Source of the DNA: Eubacterium sp.
GTDB lineage: Bacteria; Bacillota; Clostridia; Lachnospirales; Lachnospiraceae
Length of the DNA: 64,000 bases
NCBI GenBank assembly: GCA_024690665.1
Contig: JAILOU010000001.1
Coordinates: 1 to 64,000 of the forward strand
Direction of reading: 5' to 3'
The notes below the pieces were generated by a model. It did not search any database and had not been told where the DNA came from. It was given only the letters and a program-made list of their open reading frames with translations. How positions within the stretch are numbered: position 1 is the stretch's first letter; each line of letters starts with the position of its first letter. This document shows, piece by piece, positions 1-7,239 of the stretch. Both the position numbers and the translations under genes were made by a program.

Positions 1-450
1 TTCTTTTGCATATTCAAGAATTTCCTTATAAATGAATGGACGTATTCTAAATGCAACATATCTTCCAGACAGCTCTTTTGTAAATTCTTTTGAAAGCAGT
101 TTTGAATTTGAACCAGTAATAAAGACAGAGCAGTCGCGAAGTCTTAAGGTTTTACAGGCATTCTGCCAGCCGTCGATTTCCTGCACTTCATCAAGAAATA
201 CATAGCAGTAGCCATTCTTTCTATTATCCTCAATATATGCAACAATATCTTTCCATTCTTGAATTTGCTCTGTGACGATGCGGTCTTCAAAATTCAGATA
301 GATAATGTTATCAGATTTATCTGCAATCTCAGATTTAATCTGTTTCAGTATCTCGGATTTACCGCATCTTCTGACACCAGTAATTATTTTAATGAGGTCG
401 CTATCATAGAAACTTCTGATTGGGGCAATATATTTTTCACGTTTAATCAT
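1..450 (-). CDS. AAA ATPase of the AAA_14/DUF4143 type (3' part missing)
   Basis: The frame reads leftwards from an ATG at 448-450 and is still open at base 1, so only the first 150 codons are visible. The N-terminal region carries a Walker A motif (GVRRCGKS, about residues 24-31), a hydrophobic Walker B strand ending in FLDEVQEI, and a sensor-type stretch FITGSNSKLLS followed by SGRYVAFRIRPF. This is the usual order in AAA_14 ATPases, which normally carry a C-terminal DUF4143 domain; that part would lie outside the window. Members are common orphan ATPases in anaerobes with no agreed role. Upstream is a three-copy motif (476-554) that may be its operator. The family call is firm; the function is unknown. 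Confidence 0.85.
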   Translation of the reverse strand, partial: MIKREKYIAPIRSFYDSDLIKIITGVRRCGKSEILKQIKSEIADKSDNIIYLNFEDRIVTEQIQEWKDIVAYIEDNRKNGYCYVFLDEVQEIDGWQNACKTLRLRDCSVFITGSNSKLLSKEFTKELSGRYVAFRIRPFIYKEILEYAKE

Positions 451-475
451 GGCATACTCCTTAATTCTGATTTCT

Positions 476-554
476 ATTGAGAATTTTACCACATAAAGGA
501 AAAATTCTCAATGTAATTTAGAAATTATCGTAAATAAAGAAAAATTCTCAATGT
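476..554. promoter_or_regulatory. Three-copy operator-like motif upstream of the AAA ATPase
   Basis: The 12-mer AAAATTCTCAAT occurs at 501-512 and again at 541-552, exactly 40 bp apart. Its reverse complement ATTGAGAATTTT lies at 476-487. The first two sites form an inverted repeat with a 13-bp spacer just upstream of the ATPase start at 450, and the third copy lies about four helical turns further on. This is what is seen. Binding by a regulator is inference, and no regulator gene is adjacent. Confidence 0.5.
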
Positions 555-587
555 GAAAATAATATTACAAAAAGTTCCCTAAAACCA

Positions 588-890
588 TTATGCGCAGCGT
601 CTGTTATGATCCCTGGCCGCTTTCCTTTTCGTTTGCTCTAGGACCACGATGTCATATTCGCGCTCTATATACTTGATGTAGATTGGAAGCTTATCCATTG
701 TTTTGAGAATCGCCGTATCATAGTGAGCCTTAGAGCGCTGCATCGCCTTGTTTAGCTCGACGCCATTTCGGTAGTACTCAAAGACGCCTTTTCGGTAGTC
801 CTGAGAAAACAGGTAGTATTCTTCACCCGCGAACACCAGGTAGAATGAATGAGTTCCTTTTGCGGTTGTCTTACAATAAATTGTCGTCAT
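588..890 (-). CDS. Small conserved-type hypothetical protein (100 aa)
   Basis: I do not recognise this family. The ATG at 888-890 is preceded by a clear GGAGG site (seven bases from the start), and the frame runs 100 codons, so it is likely a real gene. The product is soluble-looking and basic, rich in Tyr, Lys and Arg (for example EEYYLFSQDYRKGVFEYY and a tail KRKAARDHNRRCA). It has no signal peptide, membrane segment or Cys pair. It stands alone between the AAA ATPase and a region encoding only structured RNA, so context says nothing about its role. Confidence 0.7.
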   Translation of the reverse strand: MTTIYCKTTAKGTHSFYLVFAGEEYYLFSQDYRKGVFEYYRNGVELNKAMQRSKAHYDTAILKTMDKLPIYIKYIEREYDIVVLEQTKRKAARDHNRRCA

Positions 891-995
891 ATTAGTTCCT
901 CCATAAAATATTTGTTTTTCGTATATTTATATGTTCATAAAAAACAAAACTAGACATTTTCTTAATAATTTTTTCAAATAATCTTCCCGTAACAA

Positions 996-1024
996 TCACC
1001 TATCATTCACATTCGGACGATATA
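996..1024 (+). promoter_or_regulatory. Shared promoter/operator motif, copy A
   Basis: TCACCT (996-1001) and TCACAT (1007-1012) form a direct repeat with an 11-bp period, followed by GATATA (1019-1024). The same arrangement with identical spacing occurs at 1487-1515 and 3982-4010. It sits at the expected promoter position for the structured RNA that follows. An 11-bp direct repeat is the spacing typical of OmpR-family response regulators; that link is inference. Confidence 0.5.
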
Positions 1025-1027
1025 GTA

Positions 1028-1236
1028 TAACCATCGAAGGAAGCAAATCCTTGATAAACAATTGCAGTAGCTGTCGCCCTCCCAATTAACGACAGCGTTG
1101 CATACATAAAACTTTTTCATAATCTCGTAAATCTATAAGATTTACAATTCTCCCTCTTTTAAGGAGCTACGAAATTACTGATGTATCATACTCCCCCTCA
1201 CAACTTGTCAGTAATGTCGTAGCTCTTTATTTGTTT
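1028..1236 (+). ncRNA. Structured RNA, copy A, ending in a long intrinsic terminator
   Basis: No reading frame is credible here, but the segment is matched element by element by a second copy at 1519-1786. Both share a 5' block ATAACCATCGAAGGAAGCAA, then a hairpin (GCTGTCG pairing with CGACAGC here), TTGCATACATAA, and a perfect hairpin GTAAATCT-ATA-AGATTTAC (1127-1145). A long terminator stem (1161-1230) follows, with a C-rich loop containing CTCCCCCTCAC and a U-rich tail. The pairs differ between copies but stay complementary, which supports a real RNA on this strand. C-rich unpaired loops are typical of small RNAs that pair with ribosome-binding sites; that role is inference. No known Rfam class was recognised. 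The 250 bases between the copies show nothing else. Confidence 0.7.
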
Positions 1237-1486
1237 AGAAAGGATTCTGGACTGATCTCTTGCATTCCTATCCAGAGTACGGTTCCTACTATTCAGGAAA
1301 TGGATCATTTCATTCAAAACCGCCGTAAATATATGACAAACCAACTATCAACTAGTTGAAACCTATCCATCATTATCACACTATATTTTTACCAAAACTC
1401 TAATCCATTTTTTCGGGACAAGTCCGCTTGATATGTCACATTTCCATTTAATCTTCACTTTATTTCAAGTAATCTTCTCTCATCAA

Positions 1487-1515
1487 TCACTTATCTTTCA
1501 CATAAGACCGATATA
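1487..1515 (+). promoter_or_regulatory. Shared promoter/operator motif, copy B
   Basis: TCACTT (1487-1492) and TCACAT (1498-1503) repeat with an 11-bp period, followed by GATATA (1510-1515). Spacing is identical to copy A at 996-1024 and to the site before the sulfotransferase-like gene at 3982-4010. Confidence 0.5.
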
Positions 1516-1518
1516 GTA

Positions 1519-1786
1519 TAACCATCGAAGGAAGCAACAACTCCTCGAACAATTTAAATTGCAGTAGGTGTCGTCCAATCGCCGCTGGCTCTTGGGACAC
1601 CCTTGCATACATAAGACCGACATTTCAGCTTCGCTCTTCGAGCTTGCTTCAATGGGTCTTATAGCATTTTTCATAATCTCGTAAATCTATAAGATTTACA
1701 ATTCTCCCTCTTTTTAAAGAGCTACGAAATTACTACTTTTACCCTCCCCCTCACGTTGTAGTAATGTCGTAGCTCTTTATTTTTGA
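1519..1786 (+). ncRNA. Structured RNA, copy B, tandem paralogue of copy A
   Basis: This copy starts 491 bp after copy A. The first hairpin is GGTGTC pairing with GACACC, where copy A has GCTGTC/GACAGC: a compensated change. The GTAAATCT/AGATTTAC hairpin is identical (1681-1699). The terminator stem (1715-1780) has TACTAC/GTAGTA where copy A has TACTGA/TCAGTA, again compensated, while the shared A-G mismatch and the C-rich loop CTCCCCCTCAC are kept. Copy B has an extra hairpin closed by AAGACC/GGTCTT (about 1610-1660). It ends about 50 bases before the DUF218 gene, so a cis role on that gene is possible, but the terminator and the tandem copy fit an independent small RNA better. Confidence 0.7.
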
Positions 1787-1833
1787 TGCAAAAGTAGGTT
1801 TCTTCCTTTATACTACTGTATGAGGTGAAAGAT

Positions 1834-2592
1834 TTGATAATAAGAATTATTGTAATTGTACTAGGATTTATTTGCGAGATTTTATATACGCCGCCGTTAT
1901 TTTTATACGGAATTGTCAACATCGGTAATGCTACCGGAATTGCGATTGGCGTAATCCTGATTTTGTATGGGATATTTGCATTTGCGATTAATCCGCTGAT
2001 AAAAAAGATTTGGAAGGTTACGGTTGGACGTGTAATTGTGAGCGTTATTGCGGCTATCATTATTCTGGCCATCGCTGCTGCCGTGATCTTGTCAGCGCTC
2101 ATCATCCACGAGGCAACTAGTTCCGCCACCGGCGATGAGACGCTGGTTGTGCTTGGATGTCAGGTGCGTGGTTCGAGCCCGAGTCTGATGCTGCGTGAGC
2201 GACTTACTGCTGCGCAGGCTTATCTGGATGAACACGAAGATGCAGTGTGTATCTTATCCGGCGGACAAGGCTCCGATGAAGACATCAGTGAAGCGCAGTG
2301 TATGTACACTTATCTGACTGAGCACGGCGTCGATCCGGACCGGCTAATCATGGAAGATAAGTCAACTTCCACGCGTGAGAATCTTCGTTTCTCGCTGGAG
2401 ATCATTCAGGAGCGTGGGCTAAGCACCAATCTTGCGATTGTCACAAATGAATTTCATGAATACCGCGCTTCTGTCATAGCCGATAAGCTGAACATTGAGA
2501 CAACTGCAGTTTCTGCGCATACACATTGGTGGATGTTTTCTACGTATTTTACGAGAGAATGGTATGGGATTGTCTACGAATGGATAGCATAA
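1834..2592 (+). CDS. DUF218 (YdcF/SanA-like) membrane protein
   Basis: The product has three or so hydrophobic segments over the first 95 residues, then a DUF218 domain: VVLGCQVRG near the start, ILSGGQGSDEDISEA in the middle and STSTRENLRFS towards the end, the usual ordered blocks. SanA/YdcF-type proteins affect cell-envelope integrity, but their reaction is not settled. I place the start at TTG 1834 because GAGGTG (1822-1827) is at ideal distance from it. The GTG at 1825 lies inside that ribosome site, and the ATG at 1820 is out of frame. The gene stands alone, immediately downstream of structured RNA copy B. Confidence 0.85.
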   Translation: MIIRIIVIVLGFICEILYTPPLFLYGIVNIGNATGIAIGVILILYGIFAFAINPLIKKIWKVTVGRVIVSVIAAIIILAIAAAVILSALIIHEATSSATGDETLVVLGCQVRGSSPSLMLRERLTAAQAYLDEHEDAVCILSGGQGSDEDISEAQCMYTYLTEHGVDPDRLIMEDKSTSTRENLRFSLEIIQERGLSTNLAIVTNEFHEYRASVIADKLNIETTAVSAHTHWWMFSTYFTREWYGIVYEWIA

Positions 2593-2597
2593 GCCAG

Positions 2598-2678
2598 GGG
2601 GACGGTCCTTTTGCCACGGTCAGTGTCCCTTTGGCTCGAGGCCAAAGGAACCATGACCGTGGCATTAGGACCGTCCCC
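2598..2678. repeat. REP-like 81-bp palindrome
   Basis: This near-perfect inverted repeat begins GGGGACGGTCCT, ends AGGACCGTCCCC, and is centred on CTCGAG, with inner arms GCCACGGTCA/TGACCGTGGC and CCTTTGGC/GCCAAAGG. It fills the gap between two convergent genes, so it may double as a terminator. A half copy and a related hairpin lie at 3546-3631. GGGACGG-type palindromes of this kind are dispersed repeats in many Clostridia genomes. Confidence 0.8.
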
Positions 2679-2679
2679 A

Positions 2680-3477
2680 CTATACATACACCACTGTTTC
2701 ATCTTCTAGTCGTAGGCACGCCAGTTTCGCATTTTTGTACACACTGCGATAGGCGCAGCCGCAATCAATATCATAGAAGATACAATCCATTTCCTCATCA
2801 TAGAAGCGATACACATCGCCGTCATTATATGGAAGTTCTTCCTCAAGTACCGTCGGCGTATGGCCGGCGATAATCATGCCGTGCGAAATGCCTCCAAGCA
2901 GATACGCATCGTCTCTGGCGCTTAGGTAAAAATCTTCGATATCCGCATAGTTTTGATCGGTGCATACCCCTGTTAAGTCCTCAATATAACCGGCGTGTAC
3001 CACGATACATCTTCGACCTCCAATTGTCATTTCGTAGGTATATGGCAGATCGGTAAGCATTTCTGCCCAGCGCTCGAGCTGCTCCATGCCGACGCCTTCA
3101 TTTGCAGTCATCTTCTGAATTGTGTGATACCAGTCAAAGTAGGGAAATCCTTTTTCAGCCATCACTCCACTCGTCAGTTCACACAGCAAAGCTGTGGCGT
3201 CCGGGCGAGATTTATCAATAGTTAGCGCCTGCTCTTTCATAACGCGCTTCATAAGAGCAACGTAGGAGGCGAACTCTACGTCATGATTTCCCTTGATGCA
3301 GATGACATTTGCCGGGCGATTCTCAAGCCATCTTAGCATCTTCACGCTGTCCGGACCGCGATCAATATAATCACCGCCCAGGATTAGCTGATCTTTGGCG
3401 GATAAATTAATCTTCTCAAGCATTGTCTGAAATTGATTGTAGCAACCATGTATGTCGCTGATTACGTATGTGCTCAT
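2680..3477 (-). CDS. Calcineurin-like metallophosphoesterase
   Basis: The product (265 aa) contains the metallophosphatase signature in order: DIHG near residue 8, GGDYIDRGPDS around residue 36, GNHD around residue 65, then a late VHAGY and a GHTP motif. These supply the metal-binding Asp, His and Asn residues of PPP-type Ser/Thr phosphatases and ApaH-like hydrolases. The substrate cannot be told from sequence. The start is set at ATG 3475-3477 because GGAGG lies seven bases upstream; the longer reading from 3516 has no such site. The gene is flanked on both sides by REP-like palindromes, so it is probably monocistronic. Confidence 0.88.
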   Translation of the reverse strand: MSTYVISDIHGCYNQFQTMLEKINLSAKDQLILGGDYIDRGPDSVKMLRWLENRPANVICIKGNHDVEFASYVALMKRVMKEQALTIDKSRPDATALLCELTSGVMAEKGFPYFDWYHTIQKMTANEGVGMEQLERWAEMLTDLPYTYEMTIGGRRCIVVHAGYIEDLTGVCTDQNYADIEDFYLSARDDAYLLGGISHGMIIAGHTPTVLEEELPYNDGDVYRFYDEEMDCIFYDIDCGCAYRSVYKNAKLACLRLEDETVVYV

Positions 3478-3545
3478 GTGACGCCCTCCATTTGCCATGA
3501 TTATAAACCTGCGCATGCATTCCTTTCAACCGATCGGCGACGCAG

Positions 3546-3631
3546 CGAGCCAAAGTACACATGACCGTGGCAAAAGGAACGTCCCCACTAAAAAGAGGGA
3601 CAGTCTCCGTGGCATTAGGACCGTCCCTCTG
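3546..3631. repeat. Half REP-like palindrome plus a related terminator hairpin
   Basis: Bases 3546-3587 match the right arm of the palindrome at 2598-2678 (ATGACCGTGGCA, then AGGA and GTCCCCAC). Bases 3595-3631 form a separate hairpin, AGAGGGAC pairing with GTCCCTCT. On the minus strand the second hairpin is followed by TTTTT, so it can terminate the small gene ending at 3639. The loss of one arm suggests recombination within this repeat family. Confidence 0.65.
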
Positions 3632-3638
3632 GATTGGT

Positions 3639-3851
3639 TTATTCTTCTTTATAGATTTGATTGGTGAGGTCGAAATAGACCCAGTCGCCAATATTGATAT
3701 CTTTTTTATAGAGATCTTCATCCGGAATCTCCATCTGAATCTCCTGGCCATTTTCCTCTTTCAAAATCACTGTATCGGTTGCCGTATATCCATCCGGTCT
3801 GCCTTCGCAGCCAAAGTCCGGTTCGATAATTTGCTTTACAACATACTTCAC
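3639..3851 (-). CDS. Small hypothetical protein (70 aa)
   Basis: This is a short acidic protein with no recognised domain. It looks like a small beta-rich fold (GQEIQMEIPDEDLYKKDINIGDWVYFDL). The start is GTG at 3849-3851, with GGAGGAG 8 bases upstream, which supports translation. A minus-strand hairpin with a T tract follows its stop. It lies alone between the phosphoesterase gene and a divergent sulfotransferase-like gene. Function unknown. Confidence 0.65.
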   Translation of the reverse strand: MKYVVKQIIEPDFGCEGRPDGYTATDTVILKEENGQEIQMEIPDEDLYKKDINIGDWVYFDLTNQIYKEE

Positions 3852-3981
3852 AATCCCTGCTCCTCCATATTCAAGGCATCTTTCATCGAGTAAAAACCAC
3901 TACCATTATTTTAGCAATTGTATCTTTATCTAGCAACAAATTATTTTTTATGTTATCTTTAAAACAACGCTCATCCAATTA

Positions 3982-4010
3982 TCACTTACACATCACATTC
4001 AGATGATATT
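3982..4010 (+). promoter_or_regulatory. Shared promoter/operator motif, copy C
   Basis: TCACTT (3982-3987) and TCACAT (3993-3998) with 11-bp period, then GATATT (4005-4010), lie 30 bp before the start of the sulfotransferase-like gene. Order and spacing equal those before both structured RNAs, which suggests common control. Confidence 0.5.
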
Positions 4011-4039
4011 TTACTAGAAAATAGAAAGGTAAGATTGAT

Positions 4040-5182
4040 ATGAGTACCTTATATATACATATTGGAACCCCCAAAACAGGAACAACTTCGATCCAGCATT
4101 TTATGTCCATCAATGCTGATGCGTTAAAAATGCAAGGCGCCATCTACCCGGACCTTGGAAAAAAGGAATACCTGGTAAGCGCCCAGCGTAATGGTCATTG
4201 GCTGTGCAACGTGCATACGGATCCACTTATGCTGACCGAACAGTTGTCCTATATTAATGAGCTTAGTTATGACTACGATAAGATTATCCTCTCAGACGAA
4301 GGCATCTGGAATTATTCAGCCAGACGGCCGGCATTTTGGAAAAATGTAATCCGCGCCATCGAACAGTACAACTACGATTTGAAAGTTATTGTCTATCTTA
4401 GACGGCAGGATGAATACGCCTATTCACATTACGTCCAGCAGGTTCAAACAAGACGTGATTACAACTATACCCTGTCTGAATATCTAAGCAGTTGTCTAAA
4501 AGGAAAGAAAAACTTCACAGATTACGATGCTTACTTAACCAGGTTAAGTTCGGTCATTGGCAAGGATCACGTTATCGTAAGACCATATGAACGCTCTGAA
4601 TTTAAAAATGGATCTATCATCTCGGATTTTCTCGAAGTGCTTGGGCTTACGCTGACAGATGACTTTGCAAAAGCCAGGCTGAAGAACAACCCAAGTATCG
4701 TAGATGTTCTCGTTGAAGCCAAAAGATGTCTAAACAGCGTCCCCTTATATCAAAACAAAGGACGAGGCATTTCCAAATGGCTCTATGATGTGCAAAGCGA
4801 GCTAAAAGACGAGGGTTTGTTGCACAACAGAACCGGCTTTACCAAGTCAAACAGAGCTTCATTCCTCGCACACTACACACAGGGAAACCAGCATGTTGCC
4901 CGCGAATACTTAGGACGCGAGGACGGCCGCCTCTTTCTTCACGAAGAGATTTCGGATGACGACGAGCCGGCACAATTCGACCCAAAAGAGTTAGAACGCA
5001 TCTATGATGCCCTGTACGTATATAATGCAAATCGAAAAAAGCCGCTCATTCCGCCGGATACATGGAGGCAGATTCTAGATGCAGCCATGCAGACGCATTT
5101 AGATGAGCAACAAAATAAATTCGTCAAATTCTTTAGAGAGAATGTAAAGCGGATGAAACGTCATCTTGGTCACACTTCCTAA
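4040..5182 (+). CDS. Sulfotransferase-like protein (paralogue 1)
   Basis: The N-terminus LYIHIGTPKTGTTSIQ is the 5'-phosphosulfate-binding P-loop of the sulfotransferase superfamily, and a central stretch VIVYLRRQDEYAYSHY fits the 3'-phosphate-binding Arg/Ser strand. At 380 aa it is within the family range. It has no signal peptide, so it should act in the cytoplasm, probably on a glycan or other envelope precursor; the acceptor is unknown. It is clearly homologous to the product of 6037-7188 (shared LYIHxGTPKTG start, RPYxxxxFKNG, and GNxxVAREYxGREDG near residue 285). A GAAAGGT site precedes the ATG. An intrinsic terminator follows at 5225-5262. Confidence 0.8.
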   Translation: MSTLYIHIGTPKTGTTSIQHFMSINADALKMQGAIYPDLGKKEYLVSAQRNGHWLCNVHTDPLMLTEQLSYINELSYDYDKIILSDEGIWNYSARRPAFWKNVIRAIEQYNYDLKVIVYLRRQDEYAYSHYVQQVQTRRDYNYTLSEYLSSCLKGKKNFTDYDAYLTRLSSVIGKDHVIVRPYERSEFKNGSIISDFLEVLGLTLTDDFAKARLKNNPSIVDVLVEAKRCLNSVPLYQNKGRGISKWLYDVQSELKDEGLLHNRTGFTKSNRASFLAHYTQGNQHVAREYLGREDGRLFLHEEISDDDEPAQFDPKELERIYDALYVYNANRKKPLIPPDTWRQILDAAMQTHLDEQQNKFVKFFRENVKRMKRHLGHTS

Positions 5183-5224
5183 CTATTGACATCCACTTAC
5201 AAAGCTTCTACAATGAAATGCATG

Positions 5225-5262
5225 CAGACAAAGGCGCCTGATACGCTTTTGTCTGTTTTTTT
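5225..5262 (+). terminator. Intrinsic terminator after the sulfotransferase-like gene
   Basis: CAGACAAA pairs with TTTTGTCTG around the inner GCG/CGC, followed by seven T. It ends only 11 bases before the ribosome site of the next gene, so readthrough or a very compact promoter must serve that gene. Confidence 0.85.
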
Positions 5263-5287
5263 ATCGATTATAAAGGAGTTATTCACT

Positions 5288-5992
5288 ATGAACAAACCAA
5301 TTGTAGGCGTAATGCCATTGTGGGATGAAGAAAAAGAAAGCCTGTGGATGCTTCCGGGCTACATGGATGCCCTTCGCGAAGCCGGTGCCCTTCCTATCAT
5401 GTTTCCTCTGTCTACAGATATGCAGGATTTATTGCAACTAGCAGACATGTGTGACGGATTTTTATTCACAGGAGGCCAGGATGTCTCTCCTGAACTGTAC
5501 AACGAAACACCGTTAGATGGTCTTGTTGAATGCTTTTCTCCTCGCGATGAGATGGAACACATCATGCTTCGCTATGCAATCAAAGAAAACAAACCACTTC
5601 TTGGAATCTGCCGCGGTATTCAGTTTATTAATGCCGATCTGGGCGGAAGCCTTTATCAGGATCTGCCAACGCAGCATCCTTCAAAAACAGAGCATCACCA
5701 AAGCGGCGCATATCATCTGCCGATTCATTCAGTAGAAATCACACAAGGTACTCCACTTTCAGAATGCTTACAGCTTAAATCGCTTCCGGTCAACAGTTAT
5801 CACCATCAGGCAGTTAAGGATGTTGCACCTTCCCTTGAGGTCATGGCAGTTTCTGAAGACGGCCTTGTGGAAGCCCTTCATATGCCTGACCACCGATTTC
5901 TTTGGGCAGTGCAGTGGCATCCGGAATTTTCTCACAAACAAGATAAGACAAGCCGCAAGATTTTTCGTGCCTTTGTAGATGCGCTTTCTTAA
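5288..5992 (+). CDS. Class-I glutaminase-like gamma-glutamyl hydrolase (peptidase C26, PuuD type)
   Basis: The 234-aa product matches the C26 family: a short N-terminal PIVGVMP strand, FLFTGGQDVSPELY (oxyanion region), the nucleophile elbow LLGICRGIQFIN with Cys in GICRG, and late WAVQWHPEF, which holds the catalytic His and Glu. PuuD-type members release GABA from gamma-glutamyl-GABA in putrescine breakdown; others act on gamma-glutamyl peptides. No other polyamine gene is nearby, so the substrate is open. The start is ATG 5288 with AAGGAG 10 bases upstream; a longer in-frame reading begins inside the preceding terminator and is rejected. It lies between two sulfotransferase-like genes. Confidence 0.88.
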   Translation: MNKPIVGVMPLWDEEKESLWMLPGYMDALREAGALPIMFPLSTDMQDLLQLADMCDGFLFTGGQDVSPELYNETPLDGLVECFSPRDEMEHIMLRYAIKENKPLLGICRGIQFINADLGGSLYQDLPTQHPSKTEHHQSGAYHLPIHSVEITQGTPLSECLQLKSLPVNSYHHQAVKDVAPSLEVMAVSEDGLVEALHMPDHRFLWAVQWHPEFSHKQDKTSRKIFRAFVDALS

Positions 5993-5993
5993 T

Positions 5994-6029
5994 AAAAAAA
6001 GCCAGTTTCGGCAATTGCCGAAGCTGGCT
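5994..6029 (-). terminator. Intrinsic terminator between convergent genes
   Basis: AGCCAG-TTCGGCA pairs with TGCCGAA-CTGGCT. Seven A on the left give a U tract for minus-strand transcripts, so it serves the gene at 6037-7188. Confidence 0.85.
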
Positions 6030-6036
6030 GATATGA

Positions 6037-7188
6037 TTATTCTTCTTCTTTATTATGTCCTCTGACTTTTCTCCATGCACGAATCGGGAAGGATTTCTTA
6101 ACCGAATTTACTTCTTTTTCCAATTCGTTAAGACGCTTTGTAAGCTGCTTAACAGTCTTTTTTAATTTCTCATTTTCCTCATACAGATATAAGTCTGCAC
6201 CGGAAAATACCTTAATTCCTTCCTTTAACAGACTCTGTGAATCCGGAGTAAACGTTTCTTTTGTCTTCTGACTGGTATTAAACACACCATCTTCTCTGCC
6301 AAAATACTCCCTGGCAACGTATTCATTACCTTGTTCGTAGTCTTTTTGTATTTCCTTAAGTCGCTCCGGCGTGAATAAAGTTCTTGTCTCTTTAAATGGT
6401 TTTTTACTGTCTGAACTTAATGTATCATATCCGGCACGAATGATATTGCTATAGAAATTAACGTTTTTTGCCTTTACATATGCGGCATTAGAATTGATAT
6501 ATCGTTTAATTTCAAGAGCATCATAAGGCATTGACGGGTTCGCTGCATGATTCGGAACAACGAATTCGTCCGTAACCTCTGCACCAATAACATCCAAGAA
6601 GTCTTCATAGATATTGCCGTTCTTAAACTGAGCAAAATCATACGGTCTTGCAATAATATTCTCACGTCCAAAATACTGTGCCATCTCTTTTAACTGCTCA
6701 TCATAATGAAGCATAAGATAACTGTACCTGTGTTCATCTAAAAATTCATCAAAAGTTATGCTACTCTTTTTAAAGCCCTTAACCCACTGGTTGTAGATGG
6801 ACTCAATCAAGTCTTCTTGTGCTCTTAAGTAAACGATAAACTTGACATCGCAGTTAAGTGTACCAAGAAATGTTTTCACATCGTTCCACCAGTTCTTTTT
6901 TCGCTGCCATCCCCAGAGTGCTTCCTCTGTCAGGATAACATTGTCATACTGATCTAATGCATTCTTAAGTTCATCAACACACAACTGCCAATTCTTTAAC
7001 TCTTTTGGACGCTGCAGATAAAGCAGAAAATGTCCGTTTCGATATTTTCCGGTTTCTGCGAATTTAACAGGGAATTCTGCAAAACAATAATTTTGTTTTT
7101 GTAACTGCTCTTTATTATCCGCAAGATATAACTGAATTGCACTTGAGCCTGTCTTTGGTGTACCTAGATGAATGTATAATGTTGACAT
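6037..7188 (-). CDS. Sulfotransferase-like protein (paralogue 2)
   Basis: The 383-aa product begins LYIHLGTPKTGSSAIQ, the phosphosulfate-binding loop, and has IVYLRAQEDLIESIY in the middle. It shares RPYxxxxFKNG and GNEYVAREYFGREDG with the product of 4040-5182. A charged coiled-coil stretch lies near the C-terminus (ENEKLKKTVKQLTKRLNELE), ending in a basic tail. A GGAGG site lies ten bases before the ATG. The two paralogues face each other across the hydrolase gene and lack tandem-duplicate identity, so this is an old duplication or two related imports. Acceptor unknown. The neighbouring two-component system lies upstream on the same strand. Confidence 0.8.
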   Translation of the reverse strand: MSTLYIHLGTPKTGSSAIQLYLADNKEQLQKQNYCFAEFPVKFAETGKYRNGHFLLYLQRPKELKNWQLCVDELKNALDQYDNVILTEEALWGWQRKKNWWNDVKTFLGTLNCDVKFIVYLRAQEDLIESIYNQWVKGFKKSSITFDEFLDEHRYSYLMLHYDEQLKEMAQYFGRENIIARPYDFAQFKNGNIYEDFLDVIGAEVTDEFVVPNHAANPSMPYDALEIKRYINSNAAYVKAKNVNFYSNIIRAGYDTLSSDSKKPFKETRTLFTPERLKEIQKDYEQGNEYVAREYFGREDGVFNTSQKTKETFTPDSQSLLKEGIKVFSGADLYLYEENEKLKKTVKQLTKRLNELEKEVNSVKKSFPIRAWRKVRGHNKEEE

Positions 7189-7239
7189 TAATTATAATCC
7201 TCCTTCACTTGCATTCCACCACAAGCAAACATAATATTA

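Noticed and set aside
1028-1786. Metabolite riboswitch before the DUF218 gene
   Set aside because: No known aptamer core was recognised, and both copies end in full terminators, one of them far from any gene start, which favours free small RNAs.
1722-2129. Minus-strand frame of 135 codons over the RNA terminator and the DUF218 gene
   Set aside because: It is the antisense of a membrane-protein gene, with no ribosome site and atypical composition.
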